Shown: positions 1 to 8,385, counted from the first letter of the stretch. The stretch: 64,000 bases of DNA from Tetraselmis striata (GCA_006384855.1 VCJN01002412.1:62001-126000), one strand, 5' to 3'. Notes: generated by a model from the sequence alone, not told the origin. Numbers and translations: made by a program.

Positions 1-303
1 CCCCTTGTAGCCGCAGGTGGATCGTATGCGGAGGCTCCGCGGGCAAGGCACCTAACCCCAAGCTTGACGCACGCCTGCGACTATCAGCGCCGTCACCCAA
101 CAACTCCGGACGTTTCTAGCCGGTATGCCCGTAATGCATTTTTCGAATCTACCAGCACTATTCCCCGCAAGTATTACAAACAGTGTATCGCCCGACCCGC
201 GGGCTTGGTACCGGTACATGCACGAGACGAAGTCATCATGCCATTAAACGCAGTATACTGTGCGAAAGGAAACATATACATATATATATATATATATATT
301 TAT
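1..303. other. Left flank, no gene seen
   Basis: No credible coding sequence. The last part (about 270-300) is a TA dinucleotide run immediately outside the left terminal repeat. A matching TA run lies just outside the right terminal repeat (about 21013-21029), so the element appears to sit in, or to have duplicated, a TA-rich target. No unambiguous target-site duplication can be read because of the low complexity. Confidence 0.5.
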
Positions 304-1205
304 GGCTGTGTATATGCTATGTATTTGCTATGTATTTGCTTGGAAAATAAAAACAAAAACAAAAACGAAAAACGAAAACGAAAAGCGAAAAACGAAAACG
401 AAAAGCGAAAAACGAAAACGAAAAGCGAAAAACGAAAAACGAAAATGATTTGAGTTTTGCAAATCGCGACGATTTGCTATATAGCAGCTTCGGAACGATT
501 ATAGCAGCTTGGGAACGATTGTAGCAGCTTGGAAATCGTTATAGCATAATCATCGTCGCATGATCATTATCGCATAACGCGCAAACGCGTCGGGTTTTGT
601 CGGGTTGTTGCGAGTGTTTTGGCGTGGGCGTGGTGGAAATGACGCTGCACCCGGTGCCCGCGCGCTTTTATATGGATTTCCGCGTGCTCCGCGCGCCATT
701 CTCAAAGTGGCATCACAGTGCCACTTAGTGCCACTTTTACTGGCTCTGCGGATTCACGTACAAACCACGTCATCACCTTCCGCGGTCACTCCCTTTTCCA
801 GCTCATAGTGCCACTAGTGCCACTTTTTTTAACATAATAGCATCACTATACAATAACTTTTGTACCTCACGGTACAAGCGAGCGATAACGGGGGGCGGCC
901 TTGTCACGCACAGTGGCACTACGGGGGGTTTTCGGTGGCGGCATCATCCACGCGGTTTCCCACGTGGTCTCGCCGCCCCATGACGTGGGGGGGTCTAGTG
1001 CCAGTTTGAAAGTGGCAATATTGGGTGCTCGCTCTTTCGCTCGCTCTCTCGCCGCGCCGCCGGGCTCGCTCGGTCCTTGAGCCGAAGAGCGCGTGACTCG
1101 GTGCAGTACTTAGGCAGAACACACCGAGACTCTCAAACGCACCGAGACTCTCAAACGCACCGCGCGAGACTCTCAAACGCACCGCGCGAGACTCTCAAAC
1201 GCACC
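304..1205 (+). repeat. Left terminal inverted repeat of the integrated virus
   Basis: Reverse-complement match to 20181-21009 along nearly its whole length. From outside in it holds a GGCTGTGTATATG-like end, a long CGAAAA/CGAAAAC simple repeat (about 350-445), three copies of a TAGCAGCTTGGGAACGAT-like unit (about 481-540), several GTGGCACTA / TAGTGCCAC iterons (about 708-1015), a GTACC..GGTAC palindrome, an ACCACGTGG-type E-box and four copies of a GTGCGTTTGAGAGTCTCG unit (reverse strand) at the inner edge. It is longer than the right copy because it has one more inner unit and a longer CGAAAA tract. Open frames inside are mirrored in the other TIR and look non-coding. Confidence 0.93.
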
Positions 1206-2483
1206 TCAAAGCAACACAAATTCCGATAGGGAGGTGAACGTGTCATTGACATCTGTTATGGTAAGCCTATAGCGGTTATACGATCCCGGGCTCGTGATGT
1301 TCCCCTGAAACACTTTTGCATATTCCCCGGGCTTTGTATCGGTGTCGAAATCGGATTGGAAAACGGGGTTGGTCGCTTTATCCACGGAGGTGATCGTTAT
1401 GAACGTCATGTTTGTATAAACTGCCATTTGCGTCCAGTTGGTACCGTCGTTGCTAGCATCCAATTGTATTGCCGCGGGTAGCTTCTTATCCCAGCCCCCG
1501 GTACCCCATAATCGGAACGAGGTTACAGTTGCGGCCGATGGCAAGAATATTACCATGAAATGAGGCGCGGCGGTTTCACTTGACGCCCAACCTGCTTGTA
1601 AAGAGCCGTGGCTCCGATCGAATAGGTGATACCCTTCGTAGGCGCTCGAGAAAGTGCTCGAGGTAAGAACCCCATACCCTTGGTCGAAATTTGCCGTAAG
1701 GGCGGGAATCGGAAGGGGAATTAGAGGGGGTAACAACACAAGCTCCGATATGCTGACGGGGTTACTCGCGCAAGCGGTAACAACGAGCTTGTAGTGTGTG
1801 TAGACACCCGGGCTTGTGACATCCCCCTCAAACAACAACACGCTCTCCGCGGGCTCATCATCTGTGTCAAAATCGTTCTGAAAATGGACATGGCTTGCCT
1901 TACTCGTTGAAGCAATAGTTTCGTGTGTCATGTTGGCGTAAACCGCCAATTCTGTCCAGCTCGAGCCGTCGTTGCTACCCTCCAGCCGCGAGGACGTTAC
2001 CCTCTTATGGTCTCTCGTCCCCGCGGTCCATACCCTGATAGAGTTCACCAAGGCGGGCGATGGTAGTTGAATAGCAATGTGCTGAGGCGGATTAACATTT
2101 CCCGCGACCCAGCCTCCCTTGTAATTCCCGTTAAAGCGATCGAAAGCAAAAAACCCGTTGTAATCGCCGTCCCTGAAAACGCTCGATGCGGTCACTACAT
2201 ACCCCTGGTCAACGTCCGCTGTGAGGGCGGGAACCGGGAGGGGGACGTCACCCGTCGTTGTTATGCTCCCGAGCGGCAGAATGGCGGACTCGTTCCCCGC
2301 GACATCGATTACCTCCACCCAGAACCAATACTTTGTCCCCGGGCCGAGCCCCCCCTTCACGAGGCTCCCGGTGTCGCTCGTCGACCCGACGGTGAATTGC
2401 GAGGTGATATCGTCATAGACCCCCACGGGGATGGTGTTGGCCGTGTTGTGGTAGAGCCGCACTTCGCCGATCCCGGACGCCAT
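1206..2483 (-). CDS. Discoidin-type (F5/8C-like) adhesin C-terminal half
   Basis: Reads leftward to a stop that begins one base inside the TIR. From the ATG at 2483 the product is about 425 residues. The first ~70 residues are the second half of a fibronectin-III-like repeat (YWFWVEVIDVAGNES motif). Two tandem F5/8-type C-like jelly-roll domains follow, each with a GGWV/AGWA strand, an SxRLEGSNDGSSW or similar SNDGTNW motif and a FDTD...VFQGNITSPG segment, repeating at about 165 residues. Discoidin domains usually bind sugars or lipids, so a receptor-binding role is likely. The frame is open upstream to 2612, but that part is not Fn3-like and overlaps the divergent gene at 2487. The domain begins mid-fold and is the exact continuation of the gene ending at 8356 (see findings). 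Confidence 0.8.
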   Translation of the reverse strand: MASGIGEVRLYHNTANTIPVGVYDDITSQFTVGSTSDTGSLVKGGLGPGTKYWFWVEVIDVAGNESAILPLGSITTTGDVPLPVPALTADVDQGYVVTASSVFRDGDYNGFFAFDRFNGNYKGGWVAGNVNPPQHIAIQLPSPALVNSIRVWTAGTRDHKRVTSSRLEGSNDGSSWTELAVYANMTHETIASTSKASHVHFQNDFDTDDEPAESVLLFEGDVTSPGVYTHYKLVVTACASNPVSISELVLLPPLIPLPIPALTANFDQGYGVLTSSTFSSAYEGYHLFDRSHGSLQAGWASSETAAPHFMVIFLPSAATVTSFRLWGTGGWDKKLPAAIQLDASNDGTNWTQMAVYTNMTFITITSVDKATNPVFQSDFDTDTKPGEYAKVFQGNITSPGSYNRYRLTITDVNDTFTSLSEFVLL

Positions 2484-2486
2484 TTT

Positions 2487-2729
2487 ATGTTTCGTGAGAT
2501 CAAATATCGATGCAATATGATGATGAGTTGGCTTGTCAAGACCCTCCAAGCGATCGGGATAGCGAGCTATCTGACGACGGTCTGGAAATACCGCAAAAGC
2601 ATGTTGTCGCAAAGCGCAGAGCTCCGAAAAAGAGAGGCGGAGCTCCAGGAAGCAAAGGCGGAGCTTCAGCAGGCGAGGGAGACAAGCAGGTGGCAGCTAG
2701 GGCTTCTCGACCGCCTCAGGGTGGCCTAA
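2487..2729 (+). CDS. Small membrane-anchored coiled-coil protein
   Basis: An 80-residue frame. Residues about 13-33 are hydrophobic (WLVKTLQAIGIASYLTTVW) and could be a single membrane segment. Residues about 42-70 form a charged heptad-like helix rich in E, L, K and A (LRKREAELQEAKAELQQARE). The ATG at 2487 is only 3 bases from the start of the divergent adhesin piece; an internal Met at 2517 is an alternative start. It overlaps the next gene in another frame over 2510-2729. No family was recognised. Position ahead of the packaging ATPase suggests a virion or assembly role, which is inference. Confidence 0.5.
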   Translation: MFREIKYRCNMMMSWLVKTLQAIGIASYLTTVWKYRKSMLSQSAELRKREAELQEAKAELQQARETSRWQLGLLDRLRVA

Positions 2730-2944
2730 GCGCGATAGACGAGTTTATCGAGTCCGAGTTTTTCAAGAGCGGGGCGTGGAAGAAGAAGCCCTCGCCCCCC
2801 GCGGGGGAGCCCGAGCCGCCCCGCAAGCGGAAGCCGCGGGCGCCGCCTAGGGCGACCAAGCCGAAGCGGCAGGAGGAGCCCAGCGAGCCGGTGCCGCGGT
2901 ATGAAGAGCGAGCTGACTTTTACGACTCGGTGATAATCGTTTGA
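2510..2944 (+). CDS. Basic proline-rich protein of the morphogenesis block
   Basis: 144 residues. The N-terminal part is acidic and then very basic (KRRAPKKRGG). The centre holds an SAIDEFIESEFFKSGAWKKK segment, followed by a Pro/Lys/Arg-rich tail (PPAGEPEPPRKRKP) and a hydrophobic end (YDSVIIV). The part after 2729 is the only open frame there and carries strong GC3 codon bias, so the C-terminal half is the better-supported part. It ends 17 bases before the packaging ATPase. No homology was recognised; a DNA- or capsid-binding protein is possible from charge alone. Confidence 0.55.
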   Translation: MQYDDELACQDPPSDRDSELSDDGLEIPQKHVVAKRRAPKKRGGAPGSKGGASAGEGDKQVAARASRPPQGGLSAIDEFIESEFFKSGAWKKKPSPPAGEPEPPRKRKPRAPPRATKPKRQEEPSEPVPRYEERADFYDSVIIV

Positions 2945-2961
2945 TTAAACTAAAATAAGGC

Positions 2962-3729
2962 ATGCACATCGACAAACGGTCGAAGATTGTAATGAAGCCC
3001 CCAAAGTTCAAGTGCGACGTTAAGATCCACCCTCAAATCCAGAGCCCCTTGCCCGACAAGTCGTTCTTCATGACGCTCATCGGAAGCGCGGGGAGCGGGA
3101 AGACGTCGTTGATGGTCAACATGCTGCGGAGCCCGCAGATGTACTTCCAGGCGTTCAAGCACGTGCACCTCGTCATGCCGCCCCATTCGCTTGCCTCGCT
3201 CGATGTCAAAATATTCAAAAAGCACGACAAGTGCTACGACGAGCTGGATTGGTCCACCCTCGATGGCATTCACGAGAAACTGAAGACGGCTTCGGACGAG
3301 GAAGAGTTCTCGCTCCTCGTGATAGACGACCAGACGGCGGCGCTCAAAGATCGGGACGTGCAGCGGCTCATGAAGCTGATAATCTACAATCGTCGCCACC
3401 TTCGCACTTCGATATTGATGCTCGTACAGAGCTTTAACGCCATCCCGCTGCCCGTGCGAAAAACCATCTCGCACTTTGCCATGCTGAAACCCCGTAACAA
3501 GCGCGAGTACGAGGCCATATTCAAGGAGCTGATATTCCTCGACCCTCACACCGCGGACAACCTCATGCGCTTCGTGTTCAGGGAAAGGTACGACTTTCTG
3601 TTCTGCGATGTCGAGAAAAGCTTATTCTACAAGAAATTTGATCGTATTAACTTAAATGCCGAGGAAGACAACGAAATCCAGCAATCGCAAAGCGGAGCCG
3701 AAGAAGAAGGCGGCGGCGCGGGGAGGTAA
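2962..3729 (+). CDS. FtsK/HerA-type genome packaging ATPase
   Basis: 255 residues, the size expected for the A32-like packaging ATPase of virophages, polintons and large DNA viruses. Walker A is GSAGSGKTS at residues 41-49, and Walker B is FSLLVIDDQ at about 116-124. A sensor-like region (RTSILMLVQSFNAIP) follows, as usual in this family. It should drive genome translocation into preformed capsids. It lies upstream of the capsid genes on the same strand, and its last 74 bases overlap the next gene in another frame. The ATG at 2962 is preceded by an AT-rich stretch (about 2944-2957), a possible promoter. Assignment to the family is secure from the paired Walker motifs and the neighbours. Confidence 0.93.
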   Translation: MHIDKRSKIVMKPPKFKCDVKIHPQIQSPLPDKSFFMTLIGSAGSGKTSLMVNMLRSPQMYFQAFKHVHLVMPPHSLASLDVKIFKKHDKCYDELDWSTLDGIHEKLKTASDEEEFSLLVIDDQTAALKDRDVQRLMKLIIYNRRHLRTSILMLVQSFNAIPLPVRKTISHFAMLKPRNKREYEAIFKELIFLDPHTADNLMRFVFRERYDFLFCDVEKSLFYKKFDRINLNAEEDNEIQQSQSGAEEEGGGAGR

Positions 3730-4666
3730 ACGCAAGCAGGGATCCAAGGCCGGCGGCAGGAAGAACCAGAACGTGACTCAGAATGTCACCGTGCGCGTGT
3801 CGGGCGGCCGAGGCGGACCCGGGGGAGGCGGCGGTGCGGGCGGCGGCGGCGGTGCGGGCGGCGGCGGGGGCATATCCTATCCCTCGCACAGCTTCGCAAC
3901 CTACTCGATGGGCCACCCCGTGCGAGTGACAAAGCTGCCGGACGGCTCTTTTCAGCCGAGCGACTTTGGCGGAGGGGGCAACCCCCCGCCCCCGGGGCCG
4001 CCGAAGCCCCCTCCTTCGTCCACGTTCTATGGATCGCAAACCGATGTTGGCAAAAGCGAAATTCTGGACAAATTCTTCCGTGGCTCCGCAGACGGGTCGA
4101 TAGCACCCCCTTCCACCGCGGGCATGTCTGTGGATTCCACCCAAATTTCCATGTATTCCAAGCAGCCATCCGCCCCGTTGGATATGGTGTCTGACACGAG
4201 CATGCCGAGCTCCTCGCGGGGGTCATGGTCTCCGAAAAGGTTGCAAGAGCCATCCGTTCCTATGCACGGCGTCCAAGAGACGCCGCGCGCATCCTCTAGC
4301 GGCGAATCCATAGCCGAGAGTGCTACATCGCGAAAGCATGGCTCGATTAAATCGGAACCGGGCCTCAGCTCGATGTCGGCGGCTACGCAACAGAACGACT
4401 TGCGGCGCCCGGCACGGTCGTTTCATTCCCCCGCCGGTACCGAATCCATACTAAACAGACCTCCTAGCGTCCCGTCCCGGAGTCGCTCCCGGCTTGATAT
4501 TCCCAGGCGTGGGCCATCGAGCGAGGAAAGTGTGAATGTTCCAGCTCTAGTAGAGAAATTCTCATCGGATCACTTGGCGAATAGAGCGTATAACCAGAAA
4601 ATAAAGAAACTCCAAGAGGCACGCCGGCTAGTGAAGGAGGATAAGAGGAGGCGGAACAAGAAGTAG
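3656..4666 (+). CDS. Gly-rich, basic N-terminus virion-type protein (unrecognised)
   Basis: 336 residues starting in a TTAAATG context inside the 3' end of the ATPase gene. Residues 1-37 are strongly basic (K, R, with AAARGG). A glycine run lies at about 50-72, a Pro-rich stretch at about 108-120, a long Ser/Pro-rich low-complexity middle, and a basic C-terminus (KKLQEARRLVKEDKRRRNKK). This composition suggests a nucleic-acid-binding or scaffold protein packaged with DNA. No fold was recognised. Place and strand put it in the morphogenesis operon. Antisense open frames over 3647-4311 mirror its bias and are not genes. Confidence 0.75.
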   Translation: MPRKTTKSSNRKAEPKKKAAARGGKRKQGSKAGGRKNQNVTQNVTVRVSGGRGGPGGGGGAGGGGGAGGGGGISYPSHSFATYSMGHPVRVTKLPDGSFQPSDFGGGGNPPPPGPPKPPPSSTFYGSQTDVGKSEILDKFFRGSADGSIAPPSTAGMSVDSTQISMYSKQPSAPLDMVSDTSMPSSSRGSWSPKRLQEPSVPMHGVQETPRASSSGESIAESATSRKHGSIKSEPGLSSMSAATQQNDLRRPARSFHSPAGTESILNRPPSVPSRSRSRLDIPRRGPSSEESVNVPALVEKFSSDHLANRAYNQKIKKLQEARRLVKEDKRRRNKK

Positions 4667-4712
4667 TGTTTTTTACCGCAACGCTAATTTTCTGCAATGA
4701 TCGTAAATACAG

Positions 4713-5054
4713 ATGACGTTCTTTGGCAAGCTTGGACACACTTTCAAAGCCTTCGGGAGCAAAGTCGCCGGCGCGGCCTCCTACTTGGGGCACAAGGTGG
4801 GCAGCGGGCTCATGACTCTCGCGCCCGCGATCTCGGTGCTCAGCCCAACAGTCGGGGCCGGGTTTGCGGCGGCCGGGGCGGCGGCGCAAGGCATTGGCGT
4901 GCTCGGCGACGTCGGCAAGAAGGCCCTCTCCGGCGGGGGCGTGGACTTCGGCCAAGCGAAAGCGGCCTACGGCCAAGTCAAGGGGGGCATGCACAGCATC
5001 AAAGCGGCGTACCAAAGCGGCTCAAATCGTAGCGGATTAGAGCGGCGGGGCTAG
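4713..5054 (+). CDS. Small amphipathic Gly/Ala-rich virion protein candidate
   Basis: 113 residues. An N-terminal amphipathic segment (FFGKLGHTFKAFGSKVAGAASYLGHKV) is followed by a hydrophobic Ala/Gly-rich centre (VGAGFAAAGAAAQGIGVLGDVGKKAL). Short proteins of this kind sit next to capsid genes in several adeno-like and polinton-like viruses and are thought to act at membranes or under the capsid, as with adenovirus protein VI. That functional parallel is inference from composition and position only. The alternative start at 4697 belongs to a different frame and was rejected. Confidence 0.7.
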   Translation: MTFFGKLGHTFKAFGSKVAGAASYLGHKVGSGLMTLAPAISVLSPTVGAGFAAAGAAAQGIGVLGDVGKKALSGGGVDFGQAKAAYGQVKGGMHSIKAAYQSGSNRSGLERRG

Positions 5055-5138
5055 CCCCCCGCGCGGGCTTATCTCCGATCCTACGCCTTAAACCACCTCG
5101 CCCGTAGGGGCGGCGAGGCCCCTAGGCGCTAGCCCCGC
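5045..5138. terminator. GC-rich stem-loop before the capsid gene
   Basis: An 11-base perfect inverted repeat, GCGGGGCTAGC at 5045-5055 and GCTAGCCCCGC at 5128-5138, encloses a second nested stem (TAGGGGC near 5105 with GCCCCTA near 5118). The structure begins at the stop of the small amphipathic gene and ends about 34 bases before the capsid start. It could separate transcripts or act in the mRNA. The AT-rich segment after it (AAAATAAAG to ATTTAAAATG) looks like the capsid promoter. Confidence 0.45.
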
Positions 5139-5171
5139 CTCGCTAAAATAAAGTTCTCAGCATTATTTAAA

Positions 5172-6392
5172 ATGTCAGTCAGCGATTCCCTCGTCTTCAA
5201 GCCCAAGCCCGCCTCTATCGCCGGCACCACCCACCGGCAGACCGTGCCCGCCTACAATGGCACCACGTTCGGGGGTCAACAGACCATCCTCATCAACATC
5301 CCGTGCGGCCGCCGCGGGCACTACCTCAACACCCGCATGTCGTACCTGCGGTTTTCCGTGAAGAACAAAGACACCGCCAATACCTTCCAGCCCGATTACA
5401 CGGCGGCGTCGTTTATCCAATCCTTGTCGCTGTACCACGGCGCGAATCTCCTTGAGCAGATTCACGAGTACAACGCTCTCTTTCATCTTTTCATGGACCT
5501 GCAGGGTTCGTTCGAGGAACTCATCGGTGCGGGGAACATTCTGTACGGAACCAGTGGAACCACCAAGCGCGAAGGGGCCACCCTTGCGGCGGGCTCCACC
5601 ACCTACTTTTGCATTCCGCTCATGTCGGGCATAATCGGCGGGCTGCAGTCCAAGTACCTGCCAACTGGCGCAATGACCGGCGGTGATCTGCGCCTCGAAC
5701 TCACTCTCGCCGCCACCAACGCCGCCGTGGTAGGCACGGCTCCCGATTGGGAGATCGGCAACGTCGAGCTGCAGCTCGAGTTCGTGGAGGTAACAAGCGA
5801 GGTGGATCGCATGATTCAGCAGGCCAACCCGCGGTACGTCATCTCGTACGAGTCTTTCGCCAACTACACCAACTCTATCGAGTCCGCCGAGGGCCAAATT
5901 AACAAGCTCATCCCCGCGCGGTTCTCCTCCCTCAAAACCCTCTACACGATCTTCCGCAAGCAGACGGACCTTACCGCCGCCGCGTCCAAGTCCGTAACCT
6001 CGCGCCCAACGTGCGGGCTCAAGAATTGGTATTACTCGGTGTCCGGCGAAAACATCCCGCAAACACCCGTTCGCGAAAACGTGGAAAGTTTCGCGGAGCT
6101 GCAAAAGGCTCTCCACGTATTTGGAAGCGCGGACAACAACTCCATTTTCAGCCTCGCCAATTACACGGGCACGGCGGGCGGCTCCGCCGATAACGCCTTC
6201 GCCATAGGCCAGAACCTCGAGGTGCTCAGCCACAAGAGCACGCTGACCGAGAGCGGCAAGAACACCCTCAACACCAACTGCTACTTGCTCGGGAGCGTGA
6301 CCACTGGAAGCGCCGCGTACCAGATCAGCACGTACGCACATTTCGACGCGGTATTGATCATCGAGAACGGTGTCGCAACTTCTGCATTTTGA
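5172..6392 (+). CDS. MCP: Major capsid protein (double jelly-roll, PLV type)
   Basis: 406 residues. The N-terminal block has the pattern typical of polinton-like virus capsid proteins: YNGTTFGGQQTILINIP, then GRRGHYLNTRMSYLRFSV, then SFIQSLSLYHGANLLEQIHEYNALF. These strands form the first jelly roll, and the region after about residue 215 (QANPRYVISYESFANY) would form the second. Such proteins assemble as trimeric capsomers of an icosahedral shell. It is intact, with no internal stop or frameshift. The start context is TTTAAAATG. A 388-codon antisense frame over the same bases is a GC-bias shadow. This is the clearest single marker of the element's nature. Confidence 0.93.
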   Translation: MSVSDSLVFKPKPASIAGTTHRQTVPAYNGTTFGGQQTILINIPCGRRGHYLNTRMSYLRFSVKNKDTANTFQPDYTAASFIQSLSLYHGANLLEQIHEYNALFHLFMDLQGSFEELIGAGNILYGTSGTTKREGATLAAGSTTYFCIPLMSGIIGGLQSKYLPTGAMTGGDLRLELTLAATNAAVVGTAPDWEIGNVELQLEFVEVTSEVDRMIQQANPRYVISYESFANYTNSIESAEGQINKLIPARFSSLKTLYTIFRKQTDLTAAASKSVTSRPTCGLKNWYYSVSGENIPQTPVRENVESFAELQKALHVFGSADNNSIFSLANYTGTAGGSADNAFAIGQNLEVLSHKSTLTESGKNTLNTNCYLLGSVTTGSAAYQISTYAHFDAVLIIENGVATSAF

Positions 6393-6436
6393 TCCGGGCG
6401 AAATCTTTTGCCCACTTCTAGTAAACTCGCAGGCGG

Positions 6437-7435
6437 ATGACGGTCCACCGCATCTTCGTTAGCTCCGAGCAGCGCACATCCGGCCACCGCGGGGACTTCG
6501 TCGTAGACACCTCGAAGGAGTTCGCGCGATTCGACTCGAGGCGGGTGATGTGCGCCGTGGAATTCTGCGATGTCGTTAGATACACGAGCGAGGGGGACGG
6601 CTACGTGGCCAACCCCGCAAACTCGTCGGGCCTCCTTCTCGAGGCGCCGGACCTGCGAGCGGCTAATTCGTATGAAAGCTGGAGCGGGAACTCGAGCTGC
6701 GCGCTAACCCTCCTGCAGAATTACGCCACCGCGGGCGTGTACGGCCTCGCACACGACGTACCGTACGTGCGTCGCAAGCACATCGGCGTCGAGGTGGACT
6801 TTGACTTTGTGAAGCGCCTCGGGAGCATGCGCTTCCGGCTGCGCCGATGCGCCTCTGAGTTCGGGGCCGGCGACGACTTCTCCCTCGTCAGCGAAAGCGA
6901 CGACTTGGAGGCATGGGCGTTCCAACTTGTGTTTTGGGAGCCGTGCAAGTGCCTGCTCATGCAACCGTTTGCATACGATTTCTTCCGAGCGTGGGTATCG
7001 TCGGAGCAGGGGCGAGGGTCTATCGTGGATTGTCGCATACCGGTGATGCTGAACACGAGCCGTTCGGTGGACACCTCGGAGGGCAAGTGGATGGTGGCGC
7101 TAGAGTTTTACACGCCCCTCCTATGCACAAAGGATCCCGCCGATCAGCCGCATTCCGTCGTGCTCGCTTGTCCCACACTCGTCGACTCCGACGATCGCCA
7201 CATTCTAGGCCACCTCGGCAAATCGTACAGAACGGGCGAAGAGTCCATGTACGGGCAGCGATACTCCATAAAGCCGGGCAGCCGGGACGTCGCGGGGCAC
7301 GAGCTTCGCGTGAGCATCGACTCGCTCACGGAGCTTCACCTGCAATTGCGAGACGCCGTCAGCCTCGCTCTGCTTGATCCGCTCGAGTTTCAGCCGGGCT
7401 ATGTGATGTCGTTAGTTTTCTACCGAACCAAGTAA
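6437..7435 (+). CDS. Minor capsid / penton-like protein
   Basis: 332 residues directly after the major capsid gene, where PLVs and virophages place the vertex (penton) protein. The start HRIFVSSEQRTSGHRGDFVVD and the later beta-rich segments fit the N-terminal style of PLV minor capsid proteins. The match is by pattern and position, not by a catalytic motif. Its TAA is followed at once by the ATG of the next gene (TAAATG), so translation may be coupled. Intact. Confidence 0.7.
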   Translation: MTVHRIFVSSEQRTSGHRGDFVVDTSKEFARFDSRRVMCAVEFCDVVRYTSEGDGYVANPANSSGLLLEAPDLRAANSYESWSGNSSCALTLLQNYATAGVYGLAHDVPYVRRKHIGVEVDFDFVKRLGSMRFRLRRCASEFGAGDDFSLVSESDDLEAWAFQLVFWEPCKCLLMQPFAYDFFRAWVSSEQGRGSIVDCRIPVMLNTSRSVDTSEGKWMVALEFYTPLLCTKDPADQPHSVVLACPTLVDSDDRHILGHLGKSYRTGEESMYGQRYSIKPGSRDVAGHELRVSIDSLTELHLQLRDAVSLALLDPLEFQPGYVMSLVFYRTK

Positions 7436-8356
7436 ATGTCCCATCGCGCATTCGTCAGCTCTATCGGCTCCTCGGACAAGAGCGCCGTGCAAGCGGCCTT
7501 TGACGGCGCCTTGCTGAGCACCCACTTCCCCCACATGGGGGGAGGGCGTAGCCCAATCCGCCGCGGCGGCCCGATCGAGGTGTTCCTCGAAAACGTTAGC
7601 GCTATCCATCGCGACGCGGGGGCTTCGTCGTTGGGGCGGAGGCTGCTAGAAAACTCGTGGATCGACTTCGCGGGCGTGGGGGCGGGCACCAACGCGGAGC
7701 TACAAGCTTTAATCTCCGTGTTAATCAAACCCGAAATGACGATATCCTCGGCGCTGCTGTACGTAAACTCCACCAACACCATCCCGGGCACCTCCACCGC
7801 GAACATCACCAGCGGCATCAGCGGCTCCAATCTCACGTGGGAGTACGATATCGGGGCGCCAAACGCCGCTCGCTACTTTTGGGTGGAGTTGATCGATGAC
7901 AACGCAAACTCGTCCATCACCCCGCTCGGCGTGTACACCACGGAGGACAACACGCCCCCGATAATCAGGGAGGTCGCTGTACTTCTCGGCACGCCTCCGA
8001 CCACGTCTCTCCAAGTGTTACTCGACGTGACGGACAACGACGCCGTTCAGACCATCTACGTGTTACTAAATGACACGCAGGACACCAACCCCGGGCCGGC
8101 GCTCCTCAAAACCATCGGCGATGCGTTTGCCGGCGGCACGACTTCGCACACCTACACGGGGTTGACCCCCAACACAACCTACTACACATGGGTCATGGCC
8201 AAAGATCAAGTCGGGAACGAGTCGGTCATCGAAGGCCCCATAACCAGAACCACCAATGCCGATACCACCGCCCCGACCGTCGACTCGTTTAGTCTCGTGG
8301 CCGGCACGGACGCGGAGTCGCAGGTAAGCATCTCGCTGACCATCTCCGATGCATAG
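7436..8356 (+). CDS. Fibronectin-III-repeat adhesin, C-terminally cut
   Basis: 306 residues. After a ~90-residue N-terminal region there are Fn3-like repeats: the first ends YFWVELIDDNANSSITPLG, the second runs from TPPIIREVAVLL to TYYTWVMAKDQVGNES. A third starts at TTAPTVDSFSLVAGTD and stops after SISLTISDA, that is, about a third of the way into the fold. The gene thus lacks the rest of repeat three. The missing part with two discoidin domains is found at 2483-1206 on the other strand. Likely a surface fibre or host-attachment protein, cotranslated with the preceding capsid gene. No signal peptide is visible. Confidence 0.8.
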   Translation: MSHRAFVSSIGSSDKSAVQAAFDGALLSTHFPHMGGGRSPIRRGGPIEVFLENVSAIHRDAGASSLGRRLLENSWIDFAGVGAGTNAELQALISVLIKPEMTISSALLYVNSTNTIPGTSTANITSGISGSNLTWEYDIGAPNAARYFWVELIDDNANSSITPLGVYTTEDNTPPIIREVAVLLGTPPTTSLQVLLDVTDNDAVQTIYVLLNDTQDTNPGPALLKTIGDAFAGGTTSHTYTGLTPNTTYYTWVMAKDQVGNESVIEGPITRTTNADTTAPTVDSFSLVAGTDAESQVSISLTISDA

Positions 8357-8385
8357 CCTTCCGCCGCCTTCGGCGGGGAGGGCTT
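8357..8385. terminator. GC-rich hairpin after the adhesin stop
   Basis: CCGCCG at 8361-8366 pairs with CGGCGG at 8371-8376 around a CCTT loop, directly after the TAG of the Fn3 adhesin. It could stop transcription of the morphogenesis block, or mark the breakpoint of the rearrangement discussed in the findings. Confidence 0.35.

Noticed and set aside
64..453. 129-codon frame ending in a Lys/Asn/Glu-rich tail
   Set aside because: It crosses from flank into the TIR, and the tail is the CGAAAA simple repeat.
605..808. Open frame inside the left TIR
   Set aside because: The right TIR lacks the same intact product and the region consists of iterons; no coding bias.
919..1182. Similar 70-87 codon frames in both TIRs
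   Set aside because: Present only because the TIRs are copies; they span iterons and the 18-bp units and are not conserved to the same end.
5175..6341. 388-codon antisense frame over the capsid gene
   Set aside because: Produced by strong GC3 bias of the capsid gene; no domain.
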